Positions 7,632 through 17,038 are shown, counted from the stretch's first letter. The stretch: 32,460 bases of DNA from an uncultured Chthoniobacterales bacterium (GCA_937924445.1 CALDSX010000124.1:1-32460), one strand, 5' to 3'. The notes: generated by a model not told the origin, from the sequence alone. Translations and numbers: made by a program.

Positions 7632-9043
7632 TATTGAGGGACTACCTAGATTCGTCGCTGGTTTTCAGTTCTGCGCCGCCTTCAATCATCTATAATTGAG
7701 CGCATGCGGCATCCAATTCGGATTGCACCCCACAACGGCGGAGACTCGCCCTGGTAGGCTCTTCGAGGGCAGCTGAACTTTTGTTCAGAAAATCTTTGGC
7801 TTAAGACTCCTCGTTTGCCGACCCCTAGTCGGCTCCTGGCCTGATGAAAAACAAGCCTCCGCAAATCACGGGTCTGAGAAATCTTAGCTGGCGCTGGCGT
7901 GCAGCGCGAGCGTCTGCATAAATTGGTCGCGGCCCTTGTTGGTTTCGAACTCTGCGAGGTCATTTGCTACCAAGTCTGAAAACATTCTTCTATACCCCGC
8001 GCCGTCCGTAGTCATTGGTTCCCGGCTAGAAATCAGCTACGGTGAGCCGTCCGCAGTGTGGACTCGGAAGTCAAACACGACATCAGTTGGTTCCGCGTAA
8101 GATAACGGTGACTTTTATCAGAACCATAAAAACTTGGATCTGCTGCTCGGCCTCATCACAAGGACCGCTGCTCGCTCCACTCTAGTTGTCATATCTGCTT
8201 AGAACTTATCTTCGATATGGGATCAATATGCTTTCTAAAAAACAGCATTTAAAAGAGAACCCTTTCTTGTTTGCATTCTCGCGGTTTGGCGTGAGCCCTA
8301 TGCCGCGGAGGCGAATGGCCCAAGGACAATGGCCCGAAAAGGTGTCCCTGAATAAGGCGCTTGGGTGCTGCCGCACAATGCCTTCGATATTGTCGTTATC
8401 AGAGATTTCCTTCCACACCCCTGTTGTCCGCGAACCAGCGCCTGTTACTCTCGTCCTTTTTCCACGCAAAGCTTCTATGAAAAGGCTTAGCGATCCTTTT
8501 GATCCTAACCCTCGGGTCTGGGCCGGGGGCCATGAGTGCATCGTCCCAAGCATGGGAGGATCGGATGACGGAACGATCACCTCGTTGTATTTGCGGCTGC
8601 TCACAGAGCTATTAAGTAAGCGCGTGATCCATGTTCAATGATCCACGTTCAATGGTCTTAAGCTATTAGAGAGCGGACTTCGAGCAGCGGGATAACCAAG
8701 TCTTCAACTCATCGAAGCTTGACCTTCCGTGGGTGGTCTTTTGGCGCTTGGTGGCATGGCGTCCAGGACCACCTCGAGATGCCGAAGGGTAGTTTTTTGG
8801 ACTTAGGTTAAGGTATTGGCACTGCAATACTGTCTTCGTTGCAACGAAGTCTTATTTTGCGCATGATACGTAGAAGCCTTAAGAAATTATTTGCACAGAT
8901 GTTATGAAGGCAATTTAAAACTGCCCCGTGTTTGAGTTTGCGCTGCAACCCGGTAGTTGACCAAGCATTACTTTGCGTTTTTTTGGTTATTCATGATTTC
9001 AAAGCCCTACATTCTGCACATTGTTCACTGGAAAAACATTTGA
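7632..9043. other. 1.4-kb gene-poor, decayed region
   Basis: No intact gene is convincing here. Two ORFs overlap on opposite strands (8186-8641 plus, 151 aa; 8206-8604 minus, 132 aa), neither resembles a family I know, and at most one could be real. The 3' part of a broken minus-strand reading frame is listed separately (7897-8154). A perfect 16-bp palindrome cttcgttgcaacgaag lies at 8834-8849, and a short near-repeat (gatccatgttcaatg / gatccacgttcaatg) lies around 8626-8654. The region reads as degenerated accessory DNA upstream of hemL. Confidence 0.55.
7897..8154 (-). pseudogene. Possible decayed protein-coding remnant
   Basis: Read on the minus strand, a frame gives protein-like sequence interrupted by a TAG: VVFDFRVHTADGSP, stop, LISSREPMTTDGAGYRRMF, SDLVANDLAEFETNKGRDQ, then a final stop at TAA. 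The balanced composition and the way sense continues on both sides of the internal stop suggest the 3' end of a dead gene. I do not recognise the family, and the 5' part cannot be followed beyond about 8154. Chance reading of non-coding DNA remains possible. Confidence 0.35.
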
Positions 9044-10342
9044 ATGACTGAGCAAAGAAACAATTCAAGATCAGCAACTCTTTTTCACCAGGCGCTTGCT
9101 GCGATCCCCGGTGGGGTCAACTCACCGGTGCGGGCTTTTCGAGCGGTGGGCGGACAACCGTTTTTTGTAGAATCAGCAAGTGGCGCACGCATCCACACTG
9201 TTGATGGCCTCTCGCTGATCGACTATGTTTGCACTTGGGGACCGGCGATTCTCGGGCATGCACCCCGAGCGGTTTTGGAAGCGATCCGCGAAACTGTGGG
9301 GCATGGATTGAGTTTTGGTATTCCAAATCCTCGCGAGGTGGATATGGCCGAGAGCATAAAGCGCTTTGTCCCTGCTGTGCAAAAGGTTCGCATGGTCAAT
9401 AGCGGCACCGAGGCAACGATGTCATGTGTTCGTCTGGCACGCGGGTTTACGAACCGGGATTTGATTGTGAAGTTTGCGGGTTGCTATCACGGCCATGTGG
9501 ACAGTCTGCTCGTTAAAGCTGGTAGTGGTGCGCTCACAAATGGTGAGCCGGACAGTGCTGGCGTGCCATGCGCACTAGCGGCGCTTACAATCACACTCCC
9601 TTTTAATGATAAGGAGGCGATTCGGGAGCTGTTCTCTCGGCGAGGGCGTGAAATTGCGGCGATCATTCTCGAGCCAATTCCTGCAAACGCGGGGCTTTAT
9701 CTTCCCGAGCCTGGCTATCTCGAGTTGTTGCGTCATATGTGCGATGCGCATGGGGCCTTGCTTATTTTTGATGAGGTAATGACCGGGTTTAGGCTTGGAC
9801 CTGGTGGGGCGCAAGAGTTGTTTGGTATTTCTCCTGATCTATCGGCATTTGGCAAAGTCATTGGTGGGGGGTTGCCAGTTGGAGCCTTTGGAGGGAGGGC
9901 TGATGTGATGGATTATCTCTCCCCCTCCGGGCCGGTTTATCAGGCGGGGACGCTATCGGGCAATCCGCTTGCTCTAGCGGCCGGCCTAACACAGCTTCGC
10001 GAACTCGAACATGGTGGTGGCTGGGCGCGGCTGGAGCAAATCGGGCTGGCTTTTGAGCAATTGATACGGGAGGCTCTCGTACAAACACGCACGTATGCGA
10101 CATTTCACCGAATTGGTTCGATGTTTTGTCTCTATTTTTGTGAGGGACCTGTTCGAAATCTTGACGATGCGATGCGGTCCGATCGGGCGCGATTCGCTCG
10201 GTTTTTTCACGAGTGCTTGAAGAGAGGGGTTTACTTCGCGCCGTCGCAGTTTGAAGCCGGATTTCTCTCTCTTGCACATGGAGAGGACGAGTTGGAGGCC
10301 ACAGCACGTGTTGTCCGGGAGGCGCTTGCAGTTTCAGGATAA
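9044..10342 (+). CDS. hemL: Glutamate-1-semialdehyde 2,1-aminomutase
   Basis: A 432-residue PLP enzyme that converts glutamate-1-semialdehyde into 5-aminolevulinate in the C5 route to haem and other tetrapyrroles. It begins with the family hallmark IPGGVNSPVRAF, contains VNSGTEATMSCVRLAR and CYHGHVD for cofactor phosphate binding, IFDEVMTGFR (D243), and the Schiff-base Lys in SAFGKVIGGGLPVG (K271). Length matches HemL from other bacteria (about 425-430). The ATG at 9044 leaves little room for another start. It stands alone downstream of the decayed region, and no haem-pathway neighbour is visible. No regulatory site was recognised upstream. Confidence 0.98.
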   Translation: MTEQRNNSRSATLFHQALAAIPGGVNSPVRAFRAVGGQPFFVESASGARIHTVDGLSLIDYVCTWGPAILGHAPRAVLEAIRETVGHGLSFGIPNPREVDMAESIKRFVPAVQKVRMVNSGTEATMSCVRLARGFTNRDLIVKFAGCYHGHVDSLLVKAGSGALTNGEPDSAGVPCALAALTITLPFNDKEAIRELFSRRGREIAAIILEPIPANAGLYLPEPGYLELLRHMCDAHGALLIFDEVMTGFRLGPGGAQELFGISPDLSAFGKVIGGGLPVGAFGGRADVMDYLSPSGPVYQAGTLSGNPLALAAGLTQLRELEHGGGWARLEQIGLAFEQLIREALVQTRTYATFHRIGSMFCLYFCEGPVRNLDDAMRSDRARFARFFHECLKRGVYFAPSQFEAGFLSLAHGEDELEATARVVREALAVSG

Positions 10343-10714
10343 GCCAATGACGCAGCTCTGCCTCATCCGATCGATGCAGTCGTTGTGTGGCGTTAGGGGC
10401 TATGCGAAGAAAAACAGATACAAAAACCCACGCGTCCGGTTCGATAAAGGCTGTGAGGGTTGTGGTTATCGGCCTCATGCCTTACATCCTGTGAATGCTC
10501 TTTTTGCTTTAATTATCTACTTTTTGCGAACCGATAAAAAAATCTATGTCTCAAATTTGTTAAATTTGAGAACGAAATGGGTGAGAAGAAAAAACTTTCG
10601 GCAGTCTACGCTGGTGAAGTCGATAGAAGCTTTTGAAAAGCACCCCTGTGACGTTTATTGGCTGACATAAGAGAGGGGATTTTGCAGTCGATGGAAAATG
10701 CAGGGGTAGGGGGA
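10343..10714. other. Intergenic region between hemL and tRNA-Pro
   Basis: This 372-bp stretch holds no supported gene. The plus-strand ORF at 10251-10670 begins inside hemL in another frame and looks like a shadow. The one clear structure is the AT-rich inverted repeat at 10549-10571. Confidence 0.5.
10549..10571. repeat. Perfect AT-rich inverted repeat
   Basis: The two arms tctcaaattt and aaatttgaga form a perfect 10-bp inverted repeat around a 3-nt loop. The stem is too AT-rich for a standard intrinsic terminator and has no T tract after it. It could be an operator-like site or a weak terminator between hemL and the convergent tRNA-Pro gene. Confidence 0.45.
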
Positions 10715-10788
10715 TCGGGCTGGCGGGATTTGAACCCGCGGCCTCTGCGTCCCGAACGCAGCGCTCTACCAAGCTGAGCCACAGCCCG
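10715..10788 (-). tRNA. tRNA-Pro (anticodon CGG)
   Basis: The minus strand folds as a full cloverleaf: acceptor CGGGCTG/CAGCCCG, D arm GCTC...GAGC, anticodon stem CTGCG/CGCAG around loop TTCGGGA (anticodon CGG), and T arm GCGGG TTCAAAT CCCGC. The discriminator base is A and the CCA end is not encoded. It decodes CCG proline codons. Confidence 0.97.
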
Positions 10789-10939
10789 CTCGAAGAAGCT
10801 TAGCCTCCATTAACGGCGAAGCAAGTAATAGTTTTTGTTGCCTTGGTCTTTGGACACCTGATAATTGAAGAGCGAACAATGCAAAATCTATTCGGCGTGC
10901 GAGTTAATTTTGTATTTGGCAGCTTTAATTTGGATCTAA

Positions 10940-11377
10940 ATGGATACGATTCCTGAGCTAACAATTGATGTTCAAGTAATGTTTTTTGACACCGACTGCG
11001 CTGGGGTGGTTCATAACATTGCTTACCTACGGCATATCGAAACCGCGCGCACTCATCTTGCTGAGATATTAGGTTGGCGGCTGGTCGAGATGGCGAACAC
11101 GGGTCTTTATCCGGTGGTGGTTCGGACCGAGATTGACTACAAACGTCCCGCAAGATTGGGTGATGTGATGCGTGTTCGAGGGTTTCTTGAAGAAGTCGAG
11201 CGCTCGCGTTTTTGGTGCGGGTTTGAAATAAGCCGAGCAACAGATAATCGATTGCTCGTCACATGTCGCCAATCGCTTGCTTTGGTGCAAATGCCGGAAG
11301 GAAGGGCTGTCCGGCTTCCACCAGAATGGCGTGAACGGTGGAGCAAAAAAGTACGGGTTCGTGAAAGCACCACCTAA
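10940..11377 (+). CDS. Acyl-CoA thioesterase, YbgC/4-hydroxybenzoyl-CoA thioesterase family
   Basis: A 145-residue hotdog-fold protein. The family signature is at the N-terminus, MFFDTDCAGVVHNIAYLRHIETAR, with D17 in the position of the catalytic Asp. The strand pattern YPVVVRTEIDYKRPARLGDVMRV is typical of the fold. These enzymes cleave acyl-CoA or acyl-ACP thioesters in the cytoplasm. In gammaproteobacteria YbgC sits with tol-pal, but no tol genes are visible here, so the link to envelope function cannot be made from context. It lies between tRNA-Pro and a convergent thioredoxin-fold gene, apparently as a single-gene unit. Confidence 0.93.
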   Translation: MDTIPELTIDVQVMFFDTDCAGVVHNIAYLRHIETARTHLAEILGWRLVEMANTGLYPVVVRTEIDYKRPARLGDVMRVRGFLEEVERSRFWCGFEISRATDNRLLVTCRQSLALVQMPEGRAVRLPPEWRERWSKKVRVRESTT

Positions 11378-11507
11378 AGCTTCATAAGAGGCGATAAAAG
11401 AAACGATAAACAGCGGACTGCGTTTTTGCCGGTGCTAAGTTGATTTGGCGCCTCGTCAGAGCTTGTCAGCAGGAATTTTTATAAGCTTCTTTTTTACTTA
11501 TGAGATG

Positions 11508-11996
11508 TTAAGGTTTGCTGGTTCCTTTGGAGAGAATGTTGTTGATCTCCGAGATAAATTTCTGCGGACTGGCGTCGGGGGAGGCACCAAGGCGCCCAAG
11601 CTCTTTTTCTCCGGTGGAGTCAAGAACAACGTAAGTTGGGTATCCTTTGATCCCAAATTCTTGCTGTAAAGAGTTATTCCGGGCAACGTATTCCGATGGC
11701 ACAATACTTTTGTTCTGTGGAAAATCGATTGTAACGAGGATAAGCTTTTTCGCAGCGTACTCTTTCCATTCCGTTTGGGCAAACACCTTTTTGTCCATGA
11801 GCTTGCACCATCCGCACCAATCGGAGCCGGTGAAATTGATGAGTATTGGTAAATCCTTTTCCTTGGCCAATTTGGTTGCAGCGGCTAAGTCCATTGTCCA
11901 TTTGCCAGGCTCAGCGCCTTCGGTTGCTACTTCAGCACGAACGTTGGTGAGAGCAAGAATAGAGATCGTAAGAAAGGAGAAAATGTGAGTTTTCAT
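11508..11996 (-). CDS. Secreted thioredoxin-fold protein
   Basis: With the ATG at 11996 this is a 162-residue protein beginning with a signal peptide (MKTHIFSFLTISILALTNVRAEV, probable cleavage after VRA). The longer ORF in the track places 29 unlikely residues before that signal and was not used. The active site is WCGWCK (C61, C64), with the cis-Pro loop at GYPTYVVLD. The order fits the DUF255/thioredoxin_7-like group of periplasmic reductases, which often act on misoxidised or cytochrome-maturation substrates; the target here is unknown. It is convergent with the thioesterase and divergent from gyrA, with 353 bp to the latter. Confidence 0.93.
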   Translation of the reverse strand: MKTHIFSFLTISILALTNVRAEVATEGAEPGKWTMDLAAATKLAKEKDLPILINFTGSDWCGWCKLMDKKVFAQTEWKEYAAKKLILVTIDFPQNKSIVPSEYVARNNSLQQEFGIKGYPTYVVLDSTGEKELGRLGASPDASPQKFISEINNILSKGTSKP

Positions 11997-12349
11997 ATTG
12001 TTGTGTGACGGCACACCAAGGATGGCATAATGTCGGCCGAGGCCAACGCTGGAAGAAGTCAACCAGGATGAGACTATTGCCACTGATAGTCGCCACTGTT
12101 AGGTGCGGTTGCAAAAATGTCAAACGCAAGATTTAAAGAAACACCCAGTGAATCAGGCATCGGAAAAGAAGAAGCCAGTCATGGAGGACTTTTAAAATTT
12201 CTCCCGGTTGCCTACTAAATTGATTGAAGCCGGGTGGTAAGAACAAATATTCATTCTTCCCGAATTTTCTTTGCTCTTGTAGTTTGGCTCGCCCATATTG
12301 AAATTTCGCCAATAATAAGCCTCTCTCCAAAAGCGAAACATTTTAAAAC
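11997..12349. other. Divergent intergenic region upstream of gyrA
   Basis: This 353-bp region should contain promoters for gyrA and the thioredoxin-fold gene. A small GC hairpin (cccgg...ccggg, around 12205-12236) is the only structure noted. No clear -35/-10 pair or other gene was found; the minus-strand ORFs here lack recognisable protein content. Confidence 0.4.
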
Positions 12350-14929
12350 GTGTACACCCAAAACGAAAAAGTTGACCCAATAAACGTCGCCGAAGAGATG
12401 TCGAGGAGTTTCCTCGATTATTCCATGTCGGTCATCATTTCGAGGGCACTGCCCGACGCTCGTGATGGTCTAAAGCCTTCACAGAGGCGCATTCTTTTTG
12501 CCATGCGAGATCTTGGCGTGCAGCCAAACCGTAAGCATCTGAAGTGCGCTAAGATCGTAGGTGAAACCATGGGCAACTACCATCCCCATGGCGACCAGGC
12601 AATTTATCCGACTCTCGTGCACATGGCGCAACCATGGTCTATGCGAGACACGTTAGTTGATGGGCAGGGTAATTTTGGTTCTGTGGAAGGAGATCCCCCT
12701 GCGTCGATGCGATATACAGAGGCGCGGTTGACACCTCTTGGCTCTGTGATCATGGATGACATGGACAAAGAGACCGTGGATTTCGTGCCGAACTATGACG
12801 AGACACGGCTTGAGCCATCTGTTTTTCCGGCCGCTTTCCCGAATCTCCTCGTCAACGGGGGAACAGGTATTGCGGTTGGAATGGCTACCAATATACCTCC
12901 ACATAATCTTGGTGAGTTGGTGGACGGGTTGTGCGCGATGGTCGATGATCCCGGGATTGGCGTAAACGAACTGATGCGCTTTGTTAAAGGCCCAGACTTT
13001 CCGACCGGCTGCCAGATCACTGGAACGGCTGGGATTCGTCAGTATTTTGAGACGGGACGTGGCAGCGTGAAGGTGAGGGGTTGCGCAGGGGTTGAAGAAA
13101 TAAAAGGCGGGCGAGAACAGATTGTCATCACGCAAATTCCTTACGGTGTTAATAGAGCAGAACTTGTTTCTCGAATTGCTGAACTGGTGAATGATAAAAC
13201 CCTCACTGACATCTCTGCAATTCGCGATGAATCAGACGAAAACACCCGCGTAGTGATCGAACTCAAACGCGATGCCGTCGCAAAAGTCGTTATCAACAAT
13301 CTATTCAAGCAGACTTCGTTGGCCACTTCCTTCTCAGCCAACATGCTTGCGATTGTGGGTGGCAGGCCAAAGTTGCTTTCACTCAAAGACGCACTCCAAT
13401 GCTTTCTTGACCACAGACGGGATGTTGTTTTGAGACGCACACGGTTTTTGTTGCGCAAAGCTGAGGAGCGTGCGGAGACTCTGGAGGGTTATCTGATCGC
13501 ACTAGAGAATCTCGATGAATTCATAAGGATCATCAGAGATTCAAACAACCGCGACCAAGCTCGCGAGCGTCTCTTGAAATTTAATTTTTCACAGCGGGAG
13601 ATCGAGGATCTTGGGATTTTGATACGCTCTGAAGCGCGATTGGTGAATGGACGCTACGGATTTAGCGAGGCACAGGCCGATGCAGTGCTCGATTTGCGCC
13701 TTTACCAACTTACTGGCTTAGAGCGTGAGAAGGTAACCGGTGAATATAAAGCGCTTGTTTCACAGATTAACGATCTCCGTGATATTCTCGAACGCGAAGA
13801 GCGGGTGCGTTCCATCATCAAAGAGGAACTTCAAGCTGTAAGAGCCAAGTATGCCACTCCCCGCCGAACCGAGATTGTCCCTGAGGAGGGGGAAATGGCG
13901 CTCGAAGATCTTATTGTCAACGAAGGTTGTGTTATCACGATCACCCACAAGGGTTATATCAAACGCACCGCTGTAAGTGCCTACCGCGCTCAGCGACGTG
14001 GTGGCGTGGGAGTGCGTGGTATGTTGACCCGCGACGCTACCGGCGAGGATCAGGAGGGGGACTTTGTGGAGCACATCTACACTGCAAGCACTCACGATTA
14101 TCTAATGTTTTTTACTAGGCAGGGGCGATGCTACGTCGAGCGTGTCCACAGCATTAACGAAGGGGAGCGGGGATCAAAGGGACGATCAATCGCGAATCTG
14201 CTCGAACTCAAAAACGACGAAAAGATTGCGGCGATCATTCGTGTTCAATCAAAGGTGGTCGGCAACAAAGACTCGACTTGGGATTCTAACCTCCACGTGC
14301 TATTTGCCACCAGTTCCGGCATCGTCAAGAAAACCAATCTTTCTGAATTTTCCAACGTCCGTAAAGGTGGAATTATTGCCATGCAAATTGAGGAAGGTGA
14401 TGAGCTCATTGAAGCTATGTTGACCAGTGGGCAGGATGAGGCGGTGTTGATAACCCACCAGGGAATGAGTCTGCGGTTTCACGAAGACCAAATTCGAGAT
14501 CAGGGCCGTAACACTGTTGGCGTATGGGGTATCCGTCCTGAGAAAGAAGATTATGTGGTAGCCCTGGCTATTGTCCAACCTGATGCCATGCTTTTAGTAG
14601 CCGGCGAAAATGGGATTGGCAAAAGAACCCCTTTTGATGAGTATCGGCTCCAAGCCCGGGGCGGCAAAGGTATCATAACAATGAAAACCGGCGACAAGAC
14701 CGGTGCGGTGGTTGGCGCTTTGACTATTCGAGAAAATGACGAAATGATGTTAATCAGCAATAAGGGCCAAATGACACGAATCAAAGTGAATAACATTCGT
14801 GTGACTGGACGCAACGCCCAAGGGGTGAAACTTATGGATCTTCGCCCGGGAGAGCGACTTGTAGATATTGCTCCAGTTGTTGTAGATACCGAAACAGACA
14901 TAGACACAAGTTCGAACACGACTGCATAA
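12350..14929 (+). CDS. gyrA: DNA gyrase subunit A
   Basis: An 859-residue GyrA, the DNA-cleaving and rejoining subunit of gyrase, which introduces negative supercoils with GyrB. The N-terminal winged helix and tower domains are intact and the catalytic Tyr is Y122 in SMRYTEARL. The C-terminal wrapping domain carries a GyrA box, QRRGGVG, which separates it from ParC. In the quinolone-determining region (HPHGDQAIYPTLVHMAQPW) residues 83 and 87 are Gln and Pro, where E. coli has Ser and Asp; numbering coincides with E. coli. Translation starts at GTG 12350, with no clear Shine-Dalgarno sequence. gyrB is not adjacent. The downstream gene is convergent. Confidence 0.98.
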   Translation: MYTQNEKVDPINVAEEMSRSFLDYSMSVIISRALPDARDGLKPSQRRILFAMRDLGVQPNRKHLKCAKIVGETMGNYHPHGDQAIYPTLVHMAQPWSMRDTLVDGQGNFGSVEGDPPASMRYTEARLTPLGSVIMDDMDKETVDFVPNYDETRLEPSVFPAAFPNLLVNGGTGIAVGMATNIPPHNLGELVDGLCAMVDDPGIGVNELMRFVKGPDFPTGCQITGTAGIRQYFETGRGSVKVRGCAGVEEIKGGREQIVITQIPYGVNRAELVSRIAELVNDKTLTDISAIRDESDENTRVVIELKRDAVAKVVINNLFKQTSLATSFSANMLAIVGGRPKLLSLKDALQCFLDHRRDVVLRRTRFLLRKAEERAETLEGYLIALENLDEFIRIIRDSNNRDQARERLLKFNFSQREIEDLGILIRSEARLVNGRYGFSEAQADAVLDLRLYQLTGLEREKVTGEYKALVSQINDLRDILEREERVRSIIKEELQAVRAKYATPRRTEIVPEEGEMALEDLIVNEGCVITITHKGYIKRTAVSAYRAQRRGGVGVRGMLTRDATGEDQEGDFVEHIYTASTHDYLMFFTRQGRCYVERVHSINEGERGSKGRSIANLLELKNDEKIAAIIRVQSKVVGNKDSTWDSNLHVLFATSSGIVKKTNLSEFSNVRKGGIIAMQIEEGDELIEAMLTSGQDEAVLITHQGMSLRFHEDQIRDQGRNTVGVWGIRPEKEDYVVALAIVQPDAMLLVAGENGIGKRTPFDEYRLQARGGKGIITMKTGDKTGAVVGALTIRENDEMMLISNKGQMTRIKVNNIRVTGRNAQGVKLMDLRPGERLVDIAPVVVDTETDIDTSSNTTA

Positions 14930-15077
14930 GTTCGCTCGACTAAGTCCCAGTAGAGGCTTTTGGGATCTCAAGCCCGCGATGAAAAGGTTCGTGAATAGAC
15001 CATAATTCAGTCTCGCAAACTAGGAGGTTCCTTTATGCTTTGGTTTTGGCGTGAAAAATATCGGGTGAAAGTCAATA

Positions 15078-15106
15078 GAAAATCCACACCATGCTTCGGT
15101 GTGGAT
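15078..15106 (-). terminator. Intrinsic terminator of the ABC/LolA-like operon
   Basis: A perfect 9-bp stem (atccacacc / ggtgtggat) encloses a 7-nt loop. Read on the minus strand it is followed by TTTTC, and it begins 14 nt after the stop of the LolA-like gene. It lies in the convergent gap with gyrA. On the plus strand it lacks a T tract. Confidence 0.65.
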
Positions 15107-15119
15107 GATTGTGATAGCT

Positions 15120-15917
15120 TCATCGTCCCGGAATGAGAAATTGGCGAAAGGTTTCCTTTTCGAACTCCGATTCGGGAATCTCGATATCCCTTTCTCCTCG
15201 GCTGAACTCAACAGAGGTTCGCCGACCACTGGGTGGAATTTCCACCGTAAACGATACGGGGCTCCATACACCTCCTTCGCGTCGTGCCAGACGCTGAAAA
15301 TAAATAACAGCTGTCTTTTCGCCTTTTATTCCGAAAAACTCGATGTGGATCGGGACAAATTTGTCCTTGGAAACCGCCGATCGTACGGAAGGAGAGGGCC
15401 GCCCGGCTTGAGGGCGTGAGAGCAAAATCCAACTCTCTTCTCGCCCTGCCATCTCGGATCCGATAATCTCCTGCTCGGGCCAATACCAAAATGGTTGAAC
15501 AAAATCAGAGGGACGGATTGCTGTCGCAAACAATTCTTCATCGAGCATTTCCTGCTTAAGATCCCAAATGGCGTCGTTCGGACCAAACATGAAGCCCGAC
15601 ACTTGACGATCGGTGCGACGGTCAATCATCACCCCTGAGCCTTTCACATTTGCGGGCCACAACGCTGCAATCAGTATGCGTGTCCGTGGTCCGTCGCGTC
15701 GTCCTTTCAATGTGATCTGTGCACTGCTGCGGGTCCCATCCAAATGGAACGTTTCAACCCTTGCTCTTGCGCGAAATCCCCGGCTCTGGTGTTGTTCAAG
15801 CACTGTTCTTATGAGATCAGCCGCGGGCGGTGGGTCTTGGCACAGACCACGCCCCGAGAATAGAAGAACGCTGAGGAGTATTGTTGCACACAAGAGATTT
15901 TTGCTGAGTGAGTTCAC
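15120..15917 (-). CDS. LolA-fold outer-membrane lipoprotein-sorting protein
   Basis: A 265-residue protein starting at GTG 15917, six bases after the stop of the permease gene. It has a signal peptide (KNLLCATILLSVLLFSGRGLCQ) and then a single domain. The order of features, TLKGRRDGPRTRILI, VKGSGVMIDRRTDRQVSGFMFGP, WYWPEQEIIGSEMAGREESW, and a late YFQRLARREGGVWSP, resembles the LolA-like outer-membrane lipoprotein-sorting group. Such proteins bind lipids or lipid-modified proteins in the periplasm. The upstream ABC ATPase and permease support a shared job in moving lipid-linked cargo toward the outer membrane. A Cys at the end of the signal could be a lipobox (GLCQ), so the protein may itself be a lipoprotein. 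Confidence 0.82.
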   Translation of the reverse strand: MNSLSKNLLCATILLSVLLFSGRGLCQDPPPAADLIRTVLEQHQSRGFRARARVETFHLDGTRSSAQITLKGRRDGPRTRILIAALWPANVKGSGVMIDRRTDRQVSGFMFGPNDAIWDLKQEMLDEELFATAIRPSDFVQPFWYWPEQEIIGSEMAGREESWILLSRPQAGRPSPSVRSAVSKDKFVPIHIEFFGIKGEKTAVIYFQRLARREGGVWSPVSFTVEIPPSGRRTSVEFSRGERDIEIPESEFEKETFRQFLIPGR

Positions 15918-15922
15918 TGTGC

Positions 15923-17038
15923 TTACTCACTGCGGAGCGCATCACCTGGCTGCAAACGCGAAGCACGCCAGGCAGGGTAAACTCCCGCCAATAATCCAAG
16001 TGCTACTGAAAGCGACATTGCCACAAGAAATAGTCCGGGACCGATATCAGCTTTCAGCCGGCCTCTGAGCAAGTCCGCCGTCTCCAGAGCGCGGGCAATG
16101 CAAATTCCAATCAATAAACCGAATACACCACCGATGAGGGAGAGAAGCAACGATTCCAGAAGGATCATTCCCATCACACGTGCCCGGCGCCAGCCTATCG
16201 CTAGGAGAATACCTATTTCCTTTACTCGCTCGAAAACACTCATCAACATGGTGTTCGTTACCCCAAACATGCCGACAAACAAAGCCAAAAGTGAGGTGGC
16301 CCAACTCATGGCACGAACGATCTCGATGCCGCTGTTACGGGATGCGACTTCTGCCGAATCGAGAGCGCTGAAGCCTTGATGAAGCTTTTCCAAACGCGCT
16401 TTTACCTCAGCCACGCCGGTAGGGGGATCCTTAAGCCTGAGGTTGAGAAAATTGACTTTTCCCTCTCGACCCGTGGCGGCCTGCATTTGCTCAAGCGGAA
16501 GCACAATGGCCCCGTTTTCCACCAAAGCTGGACTTTCGAAGATACCCGACACCGTAAACTCCTCAAACTCGATCTGTATAATGTCCCCAATTTTTTTGCC
16601 GAGCGAGGAGGCAGCTATTCTGCCTATAGCGGCTTCTCGCGACGCTCCGCTTTCTGGAGCTCTGCCTTCAAGGAATCGCAAATGATCCCACAAAAAGCTT
16701 GGTTTTTCCCATCCAAAGACCAATACCGCAGAGGAATCCTCCACGCCCATCATATCGCTGAGCAGCGCGGCCGAGGCCTCGATTGAAGGGCAGTCAAGAA
16801 ATTCCTGCAATGCGCGTTGCTCGAAAGGCACGGGCAGCGGGCTTCTGCTGGTAACTTTGGTGACCACAAGATCTGTGCCGCGTGCTTTATATGCCTCTTG
16901 CCAAACCTTTTCGAGCCCTTGCGCGAAACCGATCAGCGCAACCACAGCCGCAACACCCACTGAAATACCCAAAACCGTGAGCAGTGTGCGGGTGCGCCTT
17001 CGGAACAAGTTTCGCCAAACCATCCCTGCTATCGTCAT
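15923..17038 (-). CDS. ABC transporter permease, MacB/LolE type (FtsX domain)
   Basis: A 371-residue inner-membrane protein with the type VII ABC layout. It has one N-terminal transmembrane helix (TLLTVLGISVGVAAVVALIGFA), a large periplasmic domain from about 45 to 240, and three C-terminal helices (SLLALFVGMFGVTNTMLMSV, LLLSLIGGVFGLLIGICIA, LFLVAMSLSVALGLLAGVYPAW). It ends in the family tail PAWRASRLQPGDALR. The coupling helix region is ERVKEIGILLAIGWRR. Such permeases work by mechanotransmission rather than by moving substrate through the membrane. Its ATG overlaps the stop of the ATPase gene (ATGA), and the LolA-like gene follows directly, so lipoprotein or lipid handling is the best guess. 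Confidence 0.93.
   Translation of the reverse strand: MTIAGMVWRNLFRRRTRTLLTVLGISVGVAAVVALIGFAQGLEKVWQEAYKARGTDLVVTKVTSRSPLPVPFEQRALQEFLDCPSIEASAALLSDMMGVEDSSAVLVFGWEKPSFLWDHLRFLEGRAPESGASREAAIGRIAASSLGKKIGDIIQIEFEEFTVSGIFESPALVENGAIVLPLEQMQAATGREGKVNFLNLRLKDPPTGVAEVKARLEKLHQGFSALDSAEVASRNSGIEIVRAMSWATSLLALFVGMFGVTNTMLMSVFERVKEIGILLAIGWRRARVMGMILLESLLLSLIGGVFGLLIGICIARALETADLLRGRLKADIGPGLFLVAMSLSVALGLLAGVYPAWRASRLQPGDALRSE

Noticed and set aside
8186-8641. 151-aa plus-strand ORF and opposing 132-aa ORF (8206-8604)
   Set aside because: They cover the same DNA on opposite strands, neither has a recognisable motif, start context or neighbours, so neither is called as a gene.
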